64,000 bases of DNA from Desertimonas flava (lineage in GTDB: Bacteria > Actinomycetota > Acidimicrobiia > Acidimicrobiales > Ilumatobacteraceae), in assembly GCF_003426815.1 (NCBI RefSeq), contig NZ_QKYK01000003.1, positions 186,001-250,000 on the forward strand. The letters are read 5' to 3'. Below are positions 34,079-41,929 of this stretch, in pieces. A model generated the notes under the pieces. That model searched no databases, was not told the DNA's origin, and worked only from the letters and a program-made list of their open reading frames with translations. The translations under genes and the position numbers were made by a program. Position 1 is the first letter of the stretch. Each line of letters opens with the position of its first letter.

Positions 34079-34282
34079 ATGGATCAGGAGGACAGTGAGT
34101 TCGGCGATGTTGGCGACTCGTTCGCCGACGGCGACCCGACGCTCGACGACATCGACGTCGACGCCGTCAGCGCGCTGCAGGCCCGGTTCGACCAGATCAA
34201 CGCGCTCGACGACCCCGCCGAACAGAAGGCCGCGATGAAGGCGCTCGTCGCCGAGATGCACCCGGAAGGCGGTGACAGCTGA
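34079..34282 (+). CDS. Small acidic protein ahead of endolysin (67 aa)
   Basis: ATG with ACGGAGG upstream. Acidic, predicted helical C-terminal half (AVSALQARFDQINALDD). The stop overlaps the endolysin start. Family not recognised; small proteins in this position are sometimes chaperones or anti-holins, but nothing here proves that. Confidence 0.6.
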   Translation: MDQEDSEFGDVGDSFADGDPTLDDIDVDAVSALQARFDQINALDDPAEQKAAMKALVAEMHPEGGDS

Positions 34283-35844
34283 TGGGCGCGGTCTACCTGC
34301 TCGACCTCGACGACTGGCTTGCCGAAGAGTTCGACGACGACGAGTTCTCGTTCGAGCCCGGCTGGATGACCCGGCACCGCTCAACCGGCGGCTACGAGCG
34401 TGTGCTGGCGATCGGCACCCACCACACCGCCGGCGGCGGTTCTGCGGCCGGCCAGGTGTCCCACGCCGTCAATGCCAACGACGCGCCGATCGGCGCGATC
34501 CACCTCTACGCCAATGGCCACATCAGGGTGATCGCTGCCGGAGCGACGAACACCCAAGGCAAGGGCGGCCCGCTGCACTGCTCGCGCGGCACGATCCCGC
34601 TCAACCAGGGCAACCTCTACATGGTCTCGATCGAGGCCCACAACGACGGCATCGGTGGGGTCTGGCCAGAGGTGCAGCTGCGCAACTACCTGCGCCTCGT
34701 GCGGCTGCTGTGCCGCAAGCTCGGGCTCGATCCCGCCCGCGACGTCTACGGACACGCCGGCTACTGCGAGCCCAGCTGTCCCGGCCGCAAGATCGACCCC
34801 GCAGGGCCGACACCGTCGATGCCGTCGCTCGGCGGCACCAGCGCGCCGCCCGCGTGGACGTGGGACGACGACGAGTTCCGTCGTCTCGTCATTGGGCTCG
34901 GCGATCCCGACCCCGGCCCCGCCCCGGGACCGGCACCAGGCCGCGTCCCGAACCCTCCCCGCACTGCGCAGCTGAGCAAGCCGCGCTCCGGCACGGTGAC
35001 GGCGTCATGGTCGGCGCCCGACGACCCGGGCACGAGCGACGTGTTCGAGTACTTCCTGCAGGTCGAGACGAAGGCGAAGTCGGGCCAGTGGGTCGACGCC
35101 GGCACCACGCAGGGCGACGTTCTGTCGGCCGACGTTGCCGTTGCCAACAACACCGAGGCGCGCGTCCGCGTGCTGGCCCGCAACTCGACCGGCGCGTCCG
35201 GTTGGACGACGTCGAGCTACCTCGCGACCCACCGGCAGACAAGCCCGCCTCCCACGGCGCCCCCGCCGGCGCCGGCGCCGGGAGCCGGTGTCGCCGTGTA
35301 CACGGTGGTGTCAGGTGACTCGTGGTGGGGTATCTCCCGGAAGCTCGGCGTCGACATGGGCGAACTCGTCGTCGTCAATCGGACGAACACGCGGGCCACG
35401 ATCTTCGCCGGTCAGACGCTCGCCGTACCCGGTCGCTCGTTCAAGGTGCTCGCCGGCGAAGGCTGGTGGGCCGTCGCCCGCGGCGTCGGTGTGCCGCTCG
35501 ACGAGGTGCTCGACGCCAACGACGCCACCGTCGACACGCCGCTGCAGCCCAACCAGATCGTCGCCACCGCCCGCGCGTGCCCGTTGCCGGCGTCGACGCT
35601 GTCGGAAGGGTCGCGCGGTGACGCCGTGGAGCAGCTGCAGACCTGGCTCAAGAGCTACGAGCCCGGCTGGTACGACGCCACCGTCGACGGTGTCTACGGA
35701 CCGGCGACACGGCAGGCGGTCCGCTGGCTCCAGGAACGAATGAAGACGTGGACGAGCGATCTGTACCAAGCGACCGTCGACGGCCAGTACGGCCGTCGCA
35801 CCATCGAGGACGGCTGCACGTTCATCGCCCGGCTCGGAGTCTGA
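34282..35844 (+). CDS. Endolysin: amidase, Fn3, two LysM, PG-binding domain (520 aa)
   Basis: Residues 40-175 form an Amidase_2 domain, an N-acetylmuramoyl-L-alanine amidase that cuts the stem peptide from glycan. The zinc ligands are visible in THHTAGG (H47/H48) and in YGHAGYCEPSCPGRKIDP. A Pro-rich linker and a fibronectin type III domain (about 230-310) follow, then two LysM repeats (about 335-425) and a C-terminal PG_binding_1 domain (about 435-515; GDAVEQLQTWL, YGPATRQAVRWLQ). The architecture fits binding to actinobacterial peptidoglycan. No signal peptide is seen, so export should depend on the holin at 38380. Confidence 0.93.
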   Translation: MGAVYLLDLDDWLAEEFDDDEFSFEPGWMTRHRSTGGYERVLAIGTHHTAGGGSAAGQVSHAVNANDAPIGAIHLYANGHIRVIAAGATNTQGKGGPLHCSRGTIPLNQGNLYMVSIEAHNDGIGGVWPEVQLRNYLRLVRLLCRKLGLDPARDVYGHAGYCEPSCPGRKIDPAGPTPSMPSLGGTSAPPAWTWDDDEFRRLVIGLGDPDPGPAPGPAPGRVPNPPRTAQLSKPRSGTVTASWSAPDDPGTSDVFEYFLQVETKAKSGQWVDAGTTQGDVLSADVAVANNTEARVRVLARNSTGASGWTTSSYLATHRQTSPPPTAPPPAPAPGAGVAVYTVVSGDSWWGISRKLGVDMGELVVVNRTNTRATIFAGQTLAVPGRSFKVLAGEGWWAVARGVGVPLDEVLDANDATVDTPLQPNQIVATARACPLPASTLSEGSRGDAVEQLQTWLKSYEPGWYDATVDGVYGPATRQAVRWLQERMKTWTSDLYQATVDGQYGRRTIEDGCTFIARLGV

Positions 35845-35845
35845 C

Positions 35846-36427
35846 GTGGCGTTCGACCTCGCGCTGTGGCTGCAGAACGAGGACTACCCGGCCCGGCTGG
35901 ATCGCTGGCTCGTCGCCGCGTTCGGCGAGGAAGGCGTCGTCTGGACCAAACTCTGGCAGACGCCGTGCCGAGTGACGCAGCGCGAAGAAGGCGCGAACTA
36001 CTCGGTCGACCTCGCCGCGGGCGGTGTCGTCATCGCCGGCGACGACGAACCCAACCAGGGCTCCTACTTCGCGGCCAACCACGCCAAGATCAACCTGCCC
36101 GTCACGCTGCCACCGGCCACGAACAGCCGCATCGACTCGGTCGTGGTTCAGGTGTTCGACATCCAAGCCGGAGGAACCGACCCCGGCGTCGACCCGATCG
36201 TGCGGCCCCGCGTCATCCCAGGCGTCGCATCCGCGACCCCGGCACCGCCCGCGCTGCCGCCCACGGCGATCCTGCTCGCCGAGATCACCGTCCCGTCCGG
36301 GCTACCGGCGGTCGGCAACGCACAGATCCGGGACCGCCGCGTCCTCGCCCGAGAGACGATCTACCGCGGCACGACGCCGCCGCCAGACCCCGTCGAAGGG
36401 CTGACCTGGTTCCAGCCAACCACGTAG
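35846..36427 (+). CDS. Baseplate / minor tail protein (193 aa)
   Basis: GTG start one base after the endolysin stop. The layout (ALWLQNEDYPARLDR, then beta segments, then a Pro-rich stretch and AILLAEITVPSG) is typical of actinophage minor tail proteins that precede fibres. No enzymatic motif. Confidence 0.6.
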   Translation: MAFDLALWLQNEDYPARLDRWLVAAFGEEGVVWTKLWQTPCRVTQREEGANYSVDLAAGGVVIAGDDEPNQGSYFAANHAKINLPVTLPPATNSRIDSVVVQVFDIQAGGTDPGVDPIVRPRVIPGVASATPAPPALPPTAILLAEITVPSGLPAVGNAQIRDRRVLARETIYRGTTPPPDPVEGLTWFQPTT

Positions 36428-36437
36428 GAGGCCCGTC

Positions 36438-38336
36438 GTGATCCTCGACAGATCCGGCGACGGCGCCTGGGTGCCCGTCGACCCGTACACCTGGGATCCG
36501 GTCGCCGAGGACTGGGTGATGCTCAACGCCGTGCACCGCGTCGTCAACGGCGCGCTGGAACGGCAGTGGCCCGAACCGACCCCGCAAGTCACCGGATTCA
36601 CGGTGACCCCTGTCTACTCGGCCGGCCCCGACCGGTACGTCACCACGCTGACGTGGGACACGTTGCCATACTCGCCGATCTATCGAGTCGAGTACCGCTA
36701 CGGGCCCGAAGGTGGCGCGCTCGGCGACTGGATGTTGTTCTTCGCGTCCACTGATCCGCCGCCGTCCGCCGGCTGGTTGCTGACGGGCCGGATGAGCTAC
36801 CAGTTCCGTATCCGGGCCACGACGTTCGCCGGGACCGGCCCGTGGTCCAACATCGTGTCGTTCACAACCGGACCGACCAAGGAGCACGTCGGCTCCCCGG
36901 CCATCTCCGCGGCCGGCCTCACCTACAACGCCACCGCGGACCGCTACGAGATCGACATTCACTGGTCCGCGCCGCAGTTCGCCGAGACCTACGACCTCGA
37001 GTACCGCTACAACGCTGGCAGCGGCGTGAGCGCGTGGACGCCGATCGAGGCCGACACGACAGCGAACATGCGCGCCATGACCGGCATGTGGGGCCAGACG
37101 CTCCACGAGTGGCGGGTCCGGGCGAAGAACCCATCAGGGGTCTCGCCGTGGTCAGCGACGTTCGCTCTCGTCACCGGGATGCAGAAGCCGTACATCGCCG
37201 TGACGGGCGGGTCGTGGGTGAACTTCGTCTACCGGTACAACGTCACGGTGTCGCGGCCGAACGTCGGACCGAGCCGAGCACAGCCTGGCTACTACCAGGT
37301 GACGTCGAGTGCCGTGTCGTTCCTACGGCACTCGAACGGGACACAGCCAGCCGGTGTCGTATCGACCGTCAACCCGAGATCGGGCCAGACGAACGCCTAC
37401 TCCATGACGATCGGCGCGTCGGGCGCCACCCCCGGCATCGTGTACCGATTCACCTGCTCGTTCGCAGCCACGGGACGGGCCTCGGTCTCGGACATCACCA
37501 CGGCGACACAACCCGCGGTCGCTCCACCCACCGTGCCGACCGGAGTGAACGGCCGGTTCACGTCCGGCCGGTTTGTCGCGTCGTGGAACGCGGTCACCAA
37601 CGCCGAGCTCTACCGCGTCCGGGTCTATCGAGCCAGCGACGGCGTGCTGATCGGCGAGACGACAACGAGCTCGACGTCGCTCGCCGTTGGCACGGCGGGC
37701 CAGTACGCCGCCAACGCCGCGTACTTCTGCTGGGTGCGTGCCGAGAACGACTCCGGCGTCTCAGGCTGGGAGGACTCGCCCTCACGGATCAAGCGGGCCA
37801 ACCCGCTGATGATCCACGCGACCACGTCGAACACGTGGCGCAATGGCGTGTGGCGCAACGACGCTGACGACATCTTCCAGGGATACAGCCCGGCCGGCAT
37901 GAACTACGGCGTCTACGGCTACGGCAACCAGTTCGCCGCGCTGCTCTCCCCGTCGGTGATCGGCTACTCGGTCGACGTCACCCTGTTCCAGACGTTCTTC
38001 TACCGACGCGTCGCCGGCGCCGCCGGCGAATCGTTGACCGGCATCTACCTGCATAAGCAGCTGCACGCCGGCGACGGCACCTTCGACACCGCGATCGCCG
38101 GCGGCCACCGCCAGAACGCCGCCCGCAACACGATCGAGACGTTCACGCTGCCGAACTCGTGGGCCGACCTGTTGATCGCCGGCAGCTACCGCGGCCTGTG
38201 CCTGTGGGCGCCCGAAACGAACCTGGTGTCCGGCTACGGAAACGTCGCCCCCCACTACCAGATCAACAGCCGGCACACCGTCGGGCTGTCACCGAACGTC
38301 AACGTCGGCACGTGCGCGATCTACCACAACGGCTGA
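36438..38336 (+). CDS. Tail fibre with fibronectin type III repeats (632 aa)
   Basis: At least three Fn3-like domains are visible from residue 45 to 470 (YRVEYRYGPEGG, YDLEYRYNAGSG, FVASWNAVTNAELYRVRVYR), with a distinct C-terminal domain from about 490 (TWRNGVWRNDADDIF) likely to form the tip. Fn3 modules in phage fibres usually bind carbohydrates loosely. The upstream GGAGG supports the GTG start. Confidence 0.7.
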   Translation: MILDRSGDGAWVPVDPYTWDPVAEDWVMLNAVHRVVNGALERQWPEPTPQVTGFTVTPVYSAGPDRYVTTLTWDTLPYSPIYRVEYRYGPEGGALGDWMLFFASTDPPPSAGWLLTGRMSYQFRIRATTFAGTGPWSNIVSFTTGPTKEHVGSPAISAAGLTYNATADRYEIDIHWSAPQFAETYDLEYRYNAGSGVSAWTPIEADTTANMRAMTGMWGQTLHEWRVRAKNPSGVSPWSATFALVTGMQKPYIAVTGGSWVNFVYRYNVTVSRPNVGPSRAQPGYYQVTSSAVSFLRHSNGTQPAGVVSTVNPRSGQTNAYSMTIGASGATPGIVYRFTCSFAATGRASVSDITTATQPAVAPPTVPTGVNGRFTSGRFVASWNAVTNAELYRVRVYRASDGVLIGETTTSSTSLAVGTAGQYAANAAYFCWVRAENDSGVSGWEDSPSRIKRANPLMIHATTSNTWRNGVWRNDADDIFQGYSPAGMNYGVYGYGNQFAALLSPSVIGYSVDVTLFQTFFYRRVAGAAGESLTGIYLHKQLHAGDGTFDTAIAGGHRQNAARNTIETFTLPNSWADLLIAGSYRGLCLWAPETNLVSGYGNVAPHYQINSRHTVGLSPNVNVGTCAIYHNG

Positions 38337-38347
38337 TGCGTCTCACG

Positions 38348-38361
38348 TATCATGATGTGCG
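38348..38361 (+). promoter_or_regulatory. Dyad element copy f (before holin)
   Basis: TATCATGATGTGCG begins 32 bases before the holin ATG; a TGATGCGT half-site precedes it. TATCAT within it could be a -10. Confidence 0.6.
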
Positions 38362-38379
38362 ACCCGAAGGAGGTCCGAC

Positions 38380-38805
38380 ATGACGTTCACCGTTTGGCTC
38401 CGCGACACCGCTGAGCGTGCCATCTCCACGATCGTCCAAGCGGCGATCGTGTTCGTCATCGCCGCCGGCGCCGTCCTCGACGACGCCGAATGGTGGAAGG
38501 GCCTCGTCGCCGCATTGATACCCGGCGCCTTCAACGTCATCAAGCAGGCGTTCGAATCGTGGATCCCGACACCGACCAGCTGGGCAGCCGACATGGCCGT
38601 CCGGGCATTCTGGACCTTCGTCATCACGCTCGCCGGCGCCGCCACCGCCGCCGGCTTCGAACTGTTCTCCACGTCGGCCTGGCAGACCATCGCCCTCGTC
38701 GCCCTGACCGCCGCTCTCGCCATCGCCAAGGCCGGCCTCGCGGCACGTTGGGCCACCGACGAGACCGCACGCCTCACCCCGGCGAGCTTCGCCAAGGCAG
38801 CGTGA
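38380..38805 (+). CDS. Holin (141 aa)
   Basis: Four hydrophobic segments are visible (IVQAAIVFVIAAGAV, LVAALIPGAFNVI, FWTFVITLAGAATAAGF, IALVALTAALAIAKAGL), with charged ends, like r1t-type holins of actinophages. It would open the membrane for the endolysin. ATG with AGGAGG upstream. Confidence 0.75.
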   Translation: MTFTVWLRDTAERAISTIVQAAIVFVIAAGAVLDDAEWWKGLVAALIPGAFNVIKQAFESWIPTPTSWAADMAVRAFWTFVITLAGAATAAGFELFSTSAWQTIALVALTAALAIAKAGLAARWATDETARLTPASFAKAA

Positions 38806-39002
38806 TGGCCAGGCCAGCGCGTTCCTGCTGCGGCGCTCCGCCCGCGCCGGCAACCACCCCTCCGGCGCGGGCGGCGACAGTCGAGTACGTCGTCATGGGC
38901 ACGGCCAACCGGATGTTCGACGCCGTCTTCCCCACCCTCGACGAGGCCAAGGCCCACCAGGCAATCCACGGCGGCAAGGTGCGGTCGCGATCGGTGGCGT
39001 AG
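38805..39002 (+). CDS. Small hypothetical protein (65 aa)
   Basis: The ATG overlaps the holin stop (TGATG). The N-terminus has a CC pair and is Pro/Ala-rich; the C-terminus (AVFPTLDEAKAHQAIHGG) resembles a small DUF-type beta-alpha module. It could be a second lysis or accessory protein. Family not recognised. Confidence 0.55.
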   Translation: MARPARSCCGAPPAPATTPPARAATVEYVVMGTANRMFDAVFPTLDEAKAHQAIHGGKVRSRSVA

Positions 39003-39063
39003 CCCTCGGTAGAGTGGTTCTCAGCCGAGCAGTCCTACTTCCCAATTTGGATTGTCAGGCCAG

Positions 39064-39151
39064 AGGCCCCCGCAGCCGGTCCGGGATTTCCGGGTGTTGA
39101 GCTCCGCTCCACCCCCGGGTTCCTTTCGACGGACCGCCACTGCGGGGGCCT
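39064..39151. terminator. Long-range inverted repeat, 12-bp plus 6-bp stems
   Basis: AGGCCCCCGCAG (39064-39075) pairs with 39140-39151, and GGTCCG (39078-39083) with 39130-39135. The right arm ends at the first base of promoter P3, so it likely terminates the holin operon just before the next promoter. Confidence 0.6.
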
Positions 39152-39179
39152 TGCCTTCTGTCGTCGAATCAGCTACAGT
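39151..39179 (+). promoter_or_regulatory. Promoter P3: TTGCCT-N17-TACAGT
   Basis: A -35 at 39151-39156 and a -10 at 39174-39179 with a 17-base spacer, followed by ATAGAGGTCAACCACC, as in P1 and P2. Confidence 0.7.
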
Positions 39180-39198
39180 TATAGAGGTCAACCACCAC

Positions 39199-39232
39199 TC
39201 CGGGAAGGGAAGCCCGGACGCTGAAAGGAACC
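39199..39232 (+). promoter_or_regulatory. Leader hairpin 4 with GAAAGGAAC box
   Basis: TCCGGG/CCCGGA (39199-39204, 39213-39218) encloses AAGGGAAG, followed by GAAAGGAACCC before the start at 39235. Confidence 0.72.
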
Positions 39233-39234
39233 CG

Positions 39235-39708
39235 ATGACGATCATCCAGATCGACCTCGACGTCGACGACCCCGCAGTCCTCGACCGAGTGCTCCTCCCA
39301 GGAGTCACGATGCCGGACCCCGACGACTGCATCCCTCCGATCACCGTCGCCGACGAGCTCGTCACGCTCGTGCGCGACGCCGCGTACGAAGCGGTCGAAC
39401 CGTTCGACGGCATCGACGTCGCCGATGTCCGCACCCGACGCCGCGGCGGCGTGAAGCTCGAGGTCGCCTACGAGTCGGTGACCGGACGGGTCGTGCTCGC
39501 CGTCGTGCGCGACGGCCACCAGGTCGGCACGGTCGTCCAGACCGCCGAGTACCGATGGAAGGCCGAGGCCCGCCGCTACGACCAGCCTCGGCTCGGCCAG
39601 CAGGCGCACGCGCTCGGCCAGGTGTTCTCCACGTCGGCGCTCGCCGCGGCCGCCGTCGTCGAAGCACACGACCGGCTCGGCGAAGTCACCACGATTGGAG
39701 CGTTCTGA
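39235..39708 (+). CDS. Hypothetical phage protein, early-type operon (157 aa)
   Basis: First gene behind P3. The central part is beta-rich (GGVKLEVAYESVTGRVVLAVV) and the C-terminus helical. Neighbours suggest a recombination or replication context. Family not recognised. Confidence 0.65.
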   Translation: MTIIQIDLDVDDPAVLDRVLLPGVTMPDPDDCIPPITVADELVTLVRDAAYEAVEPFDGIDVADVRTRRRGGVKLEVAYESVTGRVVLAVVRDGHQVGTVVQTAEYRWKAEARRYDQPRLGQQAHALGQVFSTSALAAAAVVEAHDRLGEVTTIGAF

Positions 39709-39893
39709 TGGACCCCGACGCCGCCATCAGGCTGATGCACGACACCGACCACGACCCCGAGAACAGTCGCGCCGCAGCCGAAGGCCTGCTCGACTGGCTT
39801 CGCCGTGACGGCTTCCCGCCAGCCGGCATGACCGCCGACCAGGCGTCGATCGACGCAGGCCAGGTGCTCGCCGAACTCGGGATGCCGGCATGA
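39708..39893 (+). CDS. Small hypothetical protein (61 aa)
   Basis: The ATG overlaps the previous stop and the stop overlaps the Gp157-like start. Helical, acidic, without recognised motif; the segment LLDWLRRDGFPP is common in small actinophage proteins. Confidence 0.6.
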   Translation: MDPDAAIRLMHDTDHDPENSRAAAEGLLDWLRRDGFPPAGMTADQASIDAGQVLAELGMPA

Positions 39894-40471
39894 CGCTGTT
39901 CGACGACGTCCGCTCGATCATCGACGAGGTGATGGGCGGCGACCCGCTCAACGACGCCGACGAAGGTCCGATCGGCGTCGACCGGGCCGCCGAACTCGTC
40001 CACCAGTACCACCGGCTCGGCGAAGACATCGCCGAAGCCGCCGACATGTACCAGCGGGCGATCGACAAGCTCGTCGACGCCCGCAACGGCCACCTCGAAC
40101 CGCTCGAGGCCGAGCGCGACCACATCGAGACGGTGCTGCGCCTGTGGCACGCCGCCCGCTACGCCGAGGACGGCAAGGCGACGATCAAGCTGCCGACCGG
40201 CACGCTGTCGTCGTCGAAGGCCCAGGACGCGTGGACCTACCACGACGAGTCGGCGTTCATCACCTGGGCCAAGGACAACGCTCCCGACGCCCTCCGCCAG
40301 CCCGAGCCGCCGCCGATCCAGGTCGCCAAGACCGAAGCCCGCAAGTCGCTCGAGGCGCTGATCGCGATCAACGACGACGGCACCGTCGTCGACCGGTCGA
40401 CCGGTGAGATCGTCCCCGGCCTCCGTGTCACCCCTGGCGGGTACCGCGGACGTCACTACCACGTCAAGTAA
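39890..40471 (+). CDS. Gp157-like (siphovirus) protein (193 aa)
   Basis: Gp157-type proteins sit beside single-strand-annealing or RecA-like genes of phages and are proposed to protect DNA ends. The features match: a long N-terminal coiled coil with AERDHIETVLRLW, then KLPTGTLSSSKAQDAW, a short DESAFITWAK helix, and PPIQVAKTEARKSLEAL near the end. The following gene is a Sak-type ATPase, which supports the call. Confidence 0.7.
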   Translation: MTLFDDVRSIIDEVMGGDPLNDADEGPIGVDRAAELVHQYHRLGEDIAEAADMYQRAIDKLVDARNGHLEPLEAERDHIETVLRLWHAARYAEDGKATIKLPTGTLSSSKAQDAWTYHDESAFITWAKDNAPDALRQPEPPPIQVAKTEARKSLEALIAINDDGTVVDRSTGEIVPGLRVTPGGYRGRHYHVK

Positions 40472-40476
40472 CCCGT

Positions 40477-40513
40477 CGGCGGGGAGGGAAGCCCCGCCGC
40501 CATCGAAAGGAAC
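40477..40513 (+). promoter_or_regulatory. Leader hairpin 5 with GAAAGGAAC box
   Basis: CGGCGGGG (40477-40484) pairs with CCCCGCCG (40492-40499) around AGGGAAG; GAAAGGAAC follows at 40505-40513, five bases before the start. There is no separate promoter, so it lies inside the P3 operon. Confidence 0.72.
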
Positions 40514-40517
40514 CCTC

Positions 40518-41543
40518 ATGACATTCACCCCGACCGTCCGACCGCCCACCGGGGTCCCTGCGGCGCCGCTCATCATGGTGTCGGGCCCGCCGAAGGCCGG
40601 CAAGTCCGTCGTCGGCTACAAGCTTGGCCTGTCCGAACGCATCGACCACTGCTGGGTGATCGACCTCGGCGAAGGCTCGGCCGACGAGTACGGGGCGCTG
40701 GGCTGCTACGACGTGCTCGAGTGGGGCTCGTCGTGGTCGAACCTGACCGACTCGGTGAAGTGGTGCGTGAGCCAGCGGCCCGCCGACGGCAAGCTGAACG
40801 CCGTCATCATCGACTCCGGCACCGAGGTGTGGGAAGGGCTCAAGGATCGAGCGACTCACCGGGCCCGTGGCTCGAGGAAGAACCGGGCCGAGCTCGCCAA
40901 GGACCCCGACTTCGAGGTCGACGTGTCGATGAACTACTGGAACGACGCTGCGAACACGTGGGGCGGCATCGTCGGGCCGCTCAAGACGGCGCCGCACGTC
41001 GTCGGCGTGATCCTGGTGCGCGCCGACATCGTCGCCGAGGTCGTCAACGGCCAGCCGACGAAGAACAAGGTCGTGTCGCTGCAGGCCCACAAGAGCCTGC
41101 CGGCGACGGTGACCGCCCATGTCGAGGTGCGGCCCGATCACAGCGCCTGGTTCACCGAGGTCCGCTCGATGGAGGTGCAACTCCCCGCCAAGGGGTTGAA
41201 GCTCGACGCAGCGAACCCGCTCGGCCAGGTGCTCGACATGCTCGCCCCCGACGAGGGCAGCTTCGGTGAGTCGGTGGCCGTCAAGCCGTCCGACGACGAA
41301 CGGCCCCGCGAAGTCGTTCAGACGGTGACCGCCGAGCAGGCCGCCCGGCTGCTCGAGCAGATGAACTCGATCACCGACGCAGAGACGATGAAGCAGGTGA
41401 AGTGGCGGTTCAAGGAGACGTTCGGCCTACCCGGCGACGTACCGGCGTCCAGAGCCGCCGAGGCGATCGACTGGGTGGCCGACGAGGTCGCCAAGGCCAA
41501 CGGCATCACGGAGTCCCCTGACGGCGCTGAGGCGGCCGCCTGA
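40518..41543 (+). CDS. AAA-family ATPase, Sak-type recombinase (341 aa)
   Basis: A Walker A motif GPPKAGKS lies at residues 23-30 and a Walker B-like AVIIDSG near 95. The core resembles phage nucleotide-binding proteins of the AAA_24 / Sak3-Sak4 type that promote single-strand annealing. The C-terminal 100 residues (EQAARLLEQMNSITDAETM) look like an added helical domain. It is preceded by a leader hairpin and a Gp157-like gene. The recombinase role is by family analogy. Confidence 0.75.
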   Translation: MTFTPTVRPPTGVPAAPLIMVSGPPKAGKSVVGYKLGLSERIDHCWVIDLGEGSADEYGALGCYDVLEWGSSWSNLTDSVKWCVSQRPADGKLNAVIIDSGTEVWEGLKDRATHRARGSRKNRAELAKDPDFEVDVSMNYWNDAANTWGGIVGPLKTAPHVVGVILVRADIVAEVVNGQPTKNKVVSLQAHKSLPATVTAHVEVRPDHSAWFTEVRSMEVQLPAKGLKLDAANPLGQVLDMLAPDEGSFGESVAVKPSDDERPREVVQTVTAEQAARLLEQMNSITDAETMKQVKWRFKETFGLPGDVPASRAAEAIDWVADEVAKANGITESPDGAEAAA

Positions 41544-41596
41544 CCGAAACCTCGGCGAGGCCTGTCACCCCGTTCGGGCATTGTGTAATCGTCGTT

Positions 41597-41616
41597 GCCG
41601 GGCACCCCTCCCCGGC
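41597..41616 (+). terminator. Small hairpin after the ATPase gene
   Basis: GCCGGG and CCCGGC flank an 8-base loop about 55 bases after the ATPase stop. It is a weak candidate terminator. Confidence 0.35.
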
Positions 41617-41629
41617 CCGGTGACGCCAC

Positions 41630-41703
41630 GGGGTCGTGGCTCACGAGGCAACAGCACCGGTCTCCAAAACCGGCAGTCGCAGGTTCGAGTCCTGCCGGCC
41701 CCG
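41630..41703 (+). tRNA. tRNA-Trp (anticodon CCA)
   Basis: The 74-base sequence folds into a cloverleaf: acceptor GGGGTCG/CGGCCCC with one G-U pair, anticodon arm CCGGT-CTCCAAA-ACCGG, five-base variable loop, T arm GCAGG-TTCGAGT-CCTGC and discriminator G. The D stem has one mismatch at 13-22. CCA is not encoded. It stands just inside the prophage end, so it may be phage-borne. Confidence 0.88.
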
Positions 41704-41705
41704 CA

Positions 41706-41777
41706 GATCGCCGCTTCCCAGTGGCGATCACCGCAGCCCTCCGTCAGCGTCGTGGAGCAACGCCGGCGGAGGGCTGC
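41706..41777 (+). terminator. Two tandem hairpins after tRNA-Trp
   Basis: GATCGCC/GGCGATC (41706-41712, 41723-41729) and the 11-bp GCAGCCCTCCG/CGGAGGGCTGC (41733-41743, 41767-41777) follow the tRNA and probably terminate it. Confidence 0.6.
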
Positions 41778-41849
41778 AGCGCGTCCCTCCAGAAAGGTGA
41801 CCGATACCGCCGTCACGCATATCTGCGGCGAACGGCACGCCGACTGCTG

Positions 41850-41869
41850 GTAGTGACACCGTAGTGACA
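41850..41869. other. Candidate integrase arm-type sites (direct repeats)
   Basis: GTAGTGACA occurs at 41850-41858 and 41861-41869, an 11-base spacing, with a degenerate third copy after it, about 60 bases from the tRNA-Lys 3' end. This is the layout expected for arm-binding sites of a tyrosine integrase beside attR. Inference. Confidence 0.45.
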
Positions 41870-41889
41870 GACCGTGACCGGCTCGGCCG

Positions 41890-41924
41890 AAACCCCTCAG
41901 AATCTGGTCTCTGAGCTGGGGTTT
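41890..41924 (-). terminator. Terminator of tRNA-Lys
   Basis: On the minus strand AAACCC and GGGTTT with an inner CTCAGA/TCTGAG stem form a long hairpin directly after the tRNA-Lys 3' end. Confidence 0.65.
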
Positions 41925-41929
41925 TGTGG

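Noticed and set aside
39108-39134. GAAAGGAACCC on the minus strand near 39118-39128, like the leader box
   Set aside because: No constant-loop hairpin is upstream of it on that strand and the only frame is 25 codons; probably a chance or relic inverted copy.
41544-41929. Possible integrase remnant next to the attachment site
   Set aside because: No tyrosine-recombinase motif (R...HxxR...Y) is readable in any frame; the space holds tRNA-Trp, hairpins and short repeats only.
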